From contig PLKS01000133.1 in assembly GCA_003140665.1 (NCBI GenBank), positions 11,003 through 47,514 of the forward strand: a DNA stretch of 36,512 bases, read 5' to 3'. A program made the translations under genes and the position numbers. The notes below the pieces were generated by a model, which was given only the letters and a program-made list of their open reading frames with translations, was not told the origin of the DNA and searched no databases. The DNA comes from Opitutaceae bacterium. Its GTDB lineage: Bacteria; Verrucomicrobiota; Verrucomicrobiia; Opitutales; Opitutaceae. This document shows, piece after piece, positions 31,979 to 36,512 of the stretch (positions within the stretch are counted from its first letter, which is position 1; each line of letters starts with the position of its first letter).

Positions 31979-32062
31979 CCATGAGGAGCCCGGCTGTGCC
32001 GTGGTGGCGCAATCCCATTCCGCGGGCCCACCCTCGCCCGGGCGATGGCGCCCACCCGATGG

Positions 32063-32722
32063 TCAGGCGGCCCCGACCTCGATCTTTGCGGCCTCCGGCA
32101 GACCGAGCGCAGCCTCGGCGTCCCCCAGCTCGCAGCGCACGACCCCGCTGGCCCGGTCGCGCTCCCGCACCCGGACACGGGCCCCGGGCTTCAGGCCCGT
32201 CCGCTGGATGAACTCCAGGAACGGCCCGCTTTGATCGAGGATGCGCTGGACTCGAAACGGCCTCTGCGGCTCGCAGGTCGCCAGGGTGACCCCCTTGCCG
32301 CGGTCGAACAGCGGCCGCTTCGGGCTGGGTATGGGGTCGCCATGCGGGTCCGAGACGGGGTGGCCGAGGATGGCGTCGATCCGCAGGAGCACGCGGTCCG
32401 AAATGGCGTGCTCAAGCGCCTCCGCCTCCTCGTGGACCTCCTTCCAGTCCATTTTCAGGACCTGGACCAGAAAGGTCTCGATCAGGCGATGCTTTCGAAG
32501 GACCCCCAGCGCGTGGGCGCGGCCCGCCGGCGTCAGGCGCACCCCCTCCCGGGGCTGATGCTCGACCAGGCCCTGCGCGGCCAGGGATTTCACCATGGTC
32601 GTGATCGTTCCAGGCGTCACCCCCAGCGCCTCCGCTATCGACCCGGTCGAAACGACAGCGCCGGCGTCCGCGGAGCGGACAAGGATGGCCTTCAGGTAAT
32701 TCTCGACCGTGCTGGTCGGCAT
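32063..32722 (-). CDS. mntR: DtxR/MntR-family metal-dependent transcriptional repressor
   Basis: The 219-residue protein has the three parts of long DtxR-family regulators. There is an N-terminal winged helix (1-70; STGSIAEALGVTPGTITTMVKSLAAQGLVEH), a metal-binding dimerisation domain (70-140) and a C-terminal SH3/FeoA-like domain (about 155-215). Metal-ligand positions His78, Glu82, His97, Glu101, Glu104 and His105 are visible in RKHRLIETF and EVHEEAEALEHAISD. Glu101 stands where DtxR/IdeR have Cys and MntR has Glu, which favours manganese. Asn8 and Lys11 (VENYLKAI) differ from the Asp8/Glu11 ligands of Bacillus MntR. The ATG at 32722 starts the domain; the frame is open to 32782. It diverges from mntH across 122 bp carrying an inverted repeat, so it probably controls mntH. 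Confidence 0.85.
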   Translation of the reverse strand: MPTSTVENYLKAILVRSADAGAVVSTGSIAEALGVTPGTITTMVKSLAAQGLVEHQPREGVRLTPAGRAHALGVLRKHRLIETFLVQVLKMDWKEVHEEAEALEHAISDRVLLRIDAILGHPVSDPHGDPIPSPKRPLFDRGKGVTLATCEPQRPFRVQRILDQSGPFLEFIQRTGLKPGARVRVRERDRASGVVRCELGDAEAALGLPEAAKIEVGAA

Positions 32723-32766
32723 GGGGGGAGGGAAGCGAAGAAGTATTTTGAAAACAAATGTATTTT

Positions 32767-32786
32767 GTCTTTGACGAGTCAAAGAC
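32767..32786. promoter_or_regulatory. inverted repeat, probable MntR operator
   Basis: GTCTTTGAC-GA-GTCAAAGAC is a perfect 9-2-9 inverted repeat in the gap between mntR and mntH. Such a site in front of an NRAMP gene, beside a DtxR-family gene, is the expected repressor-binding site. It overlaps the -35 element proposed for mntH. Confidence 0.75.
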
Positions 32787-32800
32787 GGTATTTCTATAAC
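32771..32800 (+). promoter_or_regulatory. probable sigma-70-type promoter of mntH
   Basis: TTGACG at 32771-32776 and TATAAC at 32795-32800 are separated by 18 bp, 45 bp before the GTG start of mntH. The -35 lies inside the inverted repeat, so repressor binding would block polymerase. Confidence 0.6.
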
Positions 32801-32844
32801 TCACAATCATAAACTCTGGCAATCAACCTCCGGCGCCGGCCAAG

Positions 32845-34236
32845 GTGCCCGCCGCCCGCGACGGGGGCCTTTCACTCGAGGGGTTCCACGGAAGCGTCGT
32901 CGTGCCGCCTGCCGCCGCCCGGCCGTGGCGCCAGTATCTCGCGTTCGCGGGGCCAGCCCTCCTCGTGAGCGTGGGCTACATGGATCCCGGGAACTGGGCG
33001 ACCGACCTGCAGGCGGGCGCCCAGTTCGGATACACGCTGCTGTGGGTGGTCGGGCTTTCGAGCCTGATGGCGATCTTCCTCCAGATCGTCGCCGCGCGCC
33101 TCGGCATCGTCACGGGGAAGGACCTGGCCCAGTGCTGCCGCGACTTCCTTCCCGCCTGGACGCGCTGGCCGAACTACCTGAGCTGCGAGATCGCGATCGC
33201 CGCGTGCGACCTTGCCGAGGTTCTCGGCAGCGCGGTCGCGCTGCACCTGCTGTTTCCGCGGCTCTCGCTGCTGGCCGCCGTCCTCATCACGTCGTTTGAC
33301 GTGCTGCTGCTCCTGTCCCTGCAGAGGCTTGGCATGCGCGTGATCGAGTCGGTGATCCTGGTGCTGATCGCCACGATAGGGGTGTGCTATTACATCGAGA
33401 TCTTCGTCCTGCCGCAGACGCATCCCGATTTCCCGCAGATGGCGCGCTGGATGTTCGCCCCGAACCTGAGCGCCTTCATCCGCAGCCGGGACCTCGTGTA
33501 TGTCGCGATCGGCATCATCGGGGCGACGGTGATGCCCCATAATCTCTATCTCCATTCGGCGCTCGTCCAGTCGCGCCAGCTGAAAAAGGACCCCGAATCG
33601 GTCCGCCGGGCGGTGCGCTACAACACGATCGACACCACGGTCGCCCTGTCGGTCGCGTTCTTCGTCAATGCGGCGATCCTGATCCTGGCCGCCGTCGTGT
33701 TCTTCGGCCATGACAAGGTCAAGCTGCCGTCGGGACAGGTGGTCGCGTTCACGCCCGACTCGGATTGGATCCAGATCGCCTATGTGACGCTGGCCCCCCT
33801 CGTCGGGAAGGTCGCCGCCAGCCTGCTCTTTGCGATCGCGCTGCTCGCAAGCGGGCAAAGCAGCACGATCACCGGCACGCTTGCGGGCCAGGTGGTGATG
33901 GAGGGGTTCATGCACTGGCGGATCGCGCCATGGATGCGGCGGCTGATCACGAGGCTGTGCGCAATCATCCCCGCGATCATCCTGATCGGCCTGCGGGGCG
34001 ACAACAGCGTGACCGACCTGCTCACGCTGAGCCAGGTGGTCCTGGCGATCCAGCTGCCGTTGGCCATGTTTCCCCTTCTGGCCTTCGCCGGCTCGAAGCG
34101 CCGGATGGGCGACGGGCGCATCGGCAGCTTCCTGCTCGTCGCGGGCTGGGCATCCTGCCTCGCGATCACGGCATTGGACATCTACGGCCTGCCGGGCGCC
34201 ATGCGCGATGCGGTTGCGGTGTTCGCAGGCCACTAG
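32845..34236 (+). CDS. mntH: NRAMP divalent metal (Mn2+/Fe2+) transporter
   Basis: The 463-residue inner-membrane protein is an NRAMP transporter with about 11 membrane segments, importing Mn2+ (and probably Fe2+) with protons. The metal-site motifs are visible: Asp47-Pro-Gly-Asn50 in VGYMDPGNWATD (segment 1) and Met230-Pro-His232 in GATVMPHNLYLHS (segment 6). The methionine is the residue that favours transition metals over Mg2+ and Ca2+. The start is GTG at 32845, placing MPAARDGGLSLEGFHGSVVV before the first segment. It diverges from the DtxR-type regulator, with an inverted repeat over its promoter, and the OprB-type porin follows at 21 bp. Manganese-responsive repression is therefore the expected control. 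Confidence 0.92.
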   Translation: MPAARDGGLSLEGFHGSVVVPPAAARPWRQYLAFAGPALLVSVGYMDPGNWATDLQAGAQFGYTLLWVVGLSSLMAIFLQIVAARLGIVTGKDLAQCCRDFLPAWTRWPNYLSCEIAIAACDLAEVLGSAVALHLLFPRLSLLAAVLITSFDVLLLLSLQRLGMRVIESVILVLIATIGVCYYIEIFVLPQTHPDFPQMARWMFAPNLSAFIRSRDLVYVAIGIIGATVMPHNLYLHSALVQSRQLKKDPESVRRAVRYNTIDTTVALSVAFFVNAAILILAAVVFFGHDKVKLPSGQVVAFTPDSDWIQIAYVTLAPLVGKVAASLLFAIALLASGQSSTITGTLAGQVVMEGFMHWRIAPWMRRLITRLCAIIPAIILIGLRGDNSVTDLLTLSQVVLAIQLPLAMFPLLAFAGSKRRMGDGRIGSFLLVAGWASCLAITALDIYGLPGAMRDAVAVFAGH

Positions 34237-34257
34237 AGAACCCATGGCAATTTATCG

Positions 34258-35718
34258 TTGAACCAATTCACCGACGCTCGGGTCTCCCGCCTGAGGGCTT
34301 TTGGTAGGTCGTCCCGGGCCGCGCACGTATTCGCCGCAGCAGCAGGCGCCCTTTTCTTGCGCGGCATCACCCCGGCAATGAAGGCGCAGGCCCCCCGCGA
34401 GCCGCCCCAAACGGAGGCGGCGCCCCCGCAGCCAGGAACGGATGAGACCGCCCAAATTGAGGCCGGAGGCCTTCAGGGCGACATGGGTTGGGGCCCGGGA
34501 TGGAGCGTCCTGACGCAAGCAACGTTCATCGAGCAGTTCCATTACGCCTTCCCATCGGCCTATGAGGGCCAAAACAGCTTTGGAAGCGAGGCCGAGGCGG
34601 AGCATACATTCTCATTCAGTCTTTTCCTCGGCAGGCGGCTTTGGGAGGGTGGCGAGCTCTTCTTTGATCCGGAGTTCTTCCAAGGTTACGGGCTCAGCCG
34701 CACCTTGGGCATCGCGGGATTTCCGAACGGCGAGGCCGTGAAGGCGGGATTCGCCAATCTTCACTACAACACGTCGCGACTCTTCATCAGGGAGGCGTTT
34801 GGTTTCGGCGGAGGCAAGGAGACGCTTGAGGCCGACCCAAGGCAGTTCGCCGGTGAAGAGGATGTAGACCGGCTGGTCCTTTCAGTAGGAAAGTTCTCCG
34901 CGAACGACTTTTTTGACGACAACGACTACAGCCATGATCCGCGCACACAATTCATGAACTGGGCGCTGTGGGAAAGCGCCGCGTGGGACTATCCGGCGGA
35001 CATCGTGGGATTCAGCGACGGGGCGGTCGCCGAATGGAACACACGGAGCTCGACGTGGCACTACGGGATCTTCATGGAGCCCACAGAGTCAAATGGCGCC
35101 CGCGAGGACTATCACCTCGGAAAGGCCCACGGCCAAATCCTCCAGTTCGACCGCCGATACATCGTGGGCGGGCGCAGCGGAACGACTCGGTGGTTCGCAT
35201 ACTGGAACCAGGCTCACATGGGCTCGTATGCGGTCGCCGCTCAGCAGCAGGATCCCGAGGACATCATTCTGACCCGTTCCTATCGTTCGAAGGTGGGCCT
35301 TGGATCCAGCTGGAATCAGGAGCTGACCGAGAGCATCGGAGCCTTCTTGCGCGCAAGCTGGGACGACGGGCGCACCGAGAGTTTCACCTTCACCGAAGTC
35401 GACCGATCGGTCGCTGGAGGACTCAGCATTGCCGGCAAGTCGTGGCGCCGGCCCGCCGACACGGCGGGGATCGCAGCGGTGGTGAACGGTCTTTCCGCCA
35501 ACCAGCGCCATTACCTTGAGGAGGGCGGAACCGGACTAATCCTTGGCGATGGCGCGCTTTCATATTCGCCCGAGGAGATACTGGAGGCCTATTACGAGTT
35601 TCGTCCCTGGCACGGGCTCGAGTTCGGGCCCGATTTCCAATATGTCCGCAATCCGGGCTATAACTCGGTGCGGGGGCCGGTCTCCGTTTACGCGGTCCGC
35701 GCACATGTCGAATTTTGA
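34258..35718 (+). CDS. OprB-family outer-membrane porin
   Basis: The 486-residue protein belongs to the carbohydrate-selective porin OprB family. It has an N-terminal export region, a linker rich in Pro, Glu and Ala (QAPREPPQTEAAPPQPGTDE), and a beta-barrel ending in the outer-membrane signature VSVYAVRAHVEF with C-terminal Phe. Family strings include FDPEFFQGYGLS, SVGKFSANDFFDDNDYSHDP, FMNWALWESAAWDYPAD and FEYYEFRP-like YYEFRPWHGLEFGPDFQYV. The start is taken as TTG at 34258, though an ATG at 34378 (MKAQAPREPP) shows that the true start is unsure. It lies 21 bp after mntH, so the two are probably co-transcribed. This makes metal passage a reasonable alternative to sugar uptake. Confidence 0.82.
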   Translation: MNQFTDARVSRLRAFGRSSRAAHVFAAAAGALFLRGITPAMKAQAPREPPQTEAAPPQPGTDETAQIEAGGLQGDMGWGPGWSVLTQATFIEQFHYAFPSAYEGQNSFGSEAEAEHTFSFSLFLGRRLWEGGELFFDPEFFQGYGLSRTLGIAGFPNGEAVKAGFANLHYNTSRLFIREAFGFGGGKETLEADPRQFAGEEDVDRLVLSVGKFSANDFFDDNDYSHDPRTQFMNWALWESAAWDYPADIVGFSDGAVAEWNTRSSTWHYGIFMEPTESNGAREDYHLGKAHGQILQFDRRYIVGGRSGTTRWFAYWNQAHMGSYAVAAQQQDPEDIILTRSYRSKVGLGSSWNQELTESIGAFLRASWDDGRTESFTFTEVDRSVAGGLSIAGKSWRRPADTAGIAAVVNGLSANQRHYLEEGGTGLILGDGALSYSPEEILEAYYEFRPWHGLEFGPDFQYVRNPGYNSVRGPVSVYAVRAHVEF

Positions 35719-35817
35719 CAGTTCCCGAGGGGAGCCGGCCGGTTCTTGACATTAACTTAATGGTTTGGCGGGGCCTTTTAATTAACGGGCGCATTGAAAG
35801 GGTGGTAGCATTGGAGC

Positions 35818-36512
35818 ATGGAAGCGCTCCTCGATGAATCCTTTGCCCGTGGCCAGGCATCCGCGGGAAGCCTTCTCGTGGAGGCTCGCCCCGCTGAATC
35901 CTACGAATTGGCGCCCGGCCGCGTCCTAGACGGACGCTTCGAGATCGTCGAGCTTGTCAGCCGCACCTGCATGGCGTCCATCTTCAAGGCGCGCGACCTG
36001 AAGTCCGGGAAGACGGTCGCGATCAAGCTTCCCCTGATGGAGTGCGAAAGCGATCCCCTCGCCTACGACCGGTTCCTGCGCGAGGAGGAGATAGCGCTCA
36101 GGCTCGACCATCCGGACATCGTGAAGGTGATTCCTACGGACGGCTCGAGGAGCCGGCCCTACCTGGCGATGGAATACCTCGAGGGGGAGCGGCTCGACCA
36201 GCTCCTGGCGCGAACCAAGCCCATGCCCGAGGGGAAGGCCGTCGCCGTCGCCAGCCGGCTGTGCGCGGCCATGGGCCATATCCACAGCCGGGGGATCGTG
36301 CACCGGGACATCAAGCCCGAGAACATCATGTTGTGCGGCGACGGGAGCCTGCGGCTGTTCGACTTCGGCATCGCAAAGGCATCGCACCTGAGGCGGATGA
36401 CCTTCGCCGGCCTCACGGTGGCCATGGGCACCCCCGACTACATGGCGCCGGAACGGGTGGAAGGCTACCGGGGGGACGAGCGCACGGACATCTACAGCCT
36501 TGGCGTCATCCT
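35818..36512 (+). CDS. Ser/Thr protein kinase (3' end outside window)
   Basis: The 231 visible residues start at ATG 35818 and form most of a Hanks-type kinase domain after a 40-residue N-terminal segment. Lys70 (TVAIKLP) is the ATP-anchoring lysine, followed by helix C (RFLREEEIALRLDHPDIVKV), the catalytic loop IVHRDIKPEN (Asp164), DFG (182-184) and YMAPERVEGY. The glycine-rich loop is degenerate: VELVSRTCMASIFKARD has no glycine. A similar 'ISRSGMA.IFKA' loop occurs in bacterial kinases fused to a PP2C phosphatase, to which this one looks related, but no phosphatase precedes it here. A TTGACA at 35746-35751 lies upstream without a convincing -10. Domains after the kinase cannot be seen. Confidence 0.9.
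   Translation, partial: MEALLDESFARGQASAGSLLVEARPAESYELAPGRVLDGRFEIVELVSRTCMASIFKARDLKSGKTVAIKLPLMECESDPLAYDRFLREEEIALRLDHPDIVKVIPTDGSRSRPYLAMEYLEGERLDQLLARTKPMPEGKAVAVASRLCAAMGHIHSRGIVHRDIKPENIMLCGDGSLRLFDFGIAKASHLRRMTFAGLTVAMGTPDYMAPERVEGYRGDERTDIYSLGVI

Noticed and set aside
32872-34245. 457-codon open frame on the minus strand opposite mntH
   Set aside because: The translation is rich in Asp, Arg, His and Gln and has no family character; the NRAMP motifs lie on the plus strand.
35746-35751. TTGACA as -35 of a kinase promoter
   Set aside because: No acceptable -10 lies 15-19 bp downstream; the nearest AT-rich hexamer is about 25 bp away.

Overview
The window is a GC-rich bacterial chromosome segment with dense, mostly short-gapped gene clusters. 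Gene content points to the Verrucomicrobia, most likely an Opitutaceae-like organism: a bacterial-type CE15 glucuronoyl esterase, a large xylan and hexuronate locus without SusC/SusD, secreted repeat proteins ending in the RLVNIS...VGTG...GF domain often seen in this phylum, and a membrane glycosyltransferase fused to a long TPR array. The assignment rests on recognition of gene types, not on a marker gene. Shine-Dalgarno sequences are weak throughout and several genes seem to start at TTG or GTG, so many start sites are provisional. No tRNA, rRNA, CRISPR array, insertion sequence or integrase was seen.

1-6807: a possible protein-modification and surface-protein island. It holds the end of a Nif11-like small protein, a sulfotransferase, an aspartyl/asparaginyl beta-hydroxylase, a GNAT acetyltransferase, three tandem phage-tail-collar (MdpB-type) proteins, and a secreted protein with ten 49-residue FG-GAP-like modules. 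The GNAT and hydroxylase genes run opposite to the collar genes from a 60-bp intergenic region.

6848-23093: a glucuronoxylan and uronate utilisation locus. It encodes a CE15 esterase, then a five-gene run (GH3, GPH-type sugar symporter, GH8 exo-oligoxylanase, GH67 alpha-glucuronidase, GH43). Convergent to it lie an S9 peptidase, mannonate dehydratase (uxuA) and an SDR that is probably the fructuronate reductase. A clan-A glycosidase follows, broken by a frameshift. Exported enzymes appear to trim (methyl)glucuronoxylan to short oligomers, the symporter imports them, cytoplasmic GH3 releases xylose, and UxuA with the SDR handle the uronate branch.

23126-31878: a TMTC-like membrane protein with about 12 TPRs, a secreted NHL/Ig protein, a small SH3-like secreted protein, a short GH29 alpha-L-fucosidase, and two unrecognised secreted proteins.

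32063-35718: a manganese locus. A DtxR/MntR-type regulator diverges from an NRAMP transporter (mntH), with a perfect 9-2-9 inverted repeat over the likely mntH promoter. An OprB-family porin follows mntH at 21 bp.

35818-36512: the start of a Ser/Thr protein kinase, cut by the window edge.
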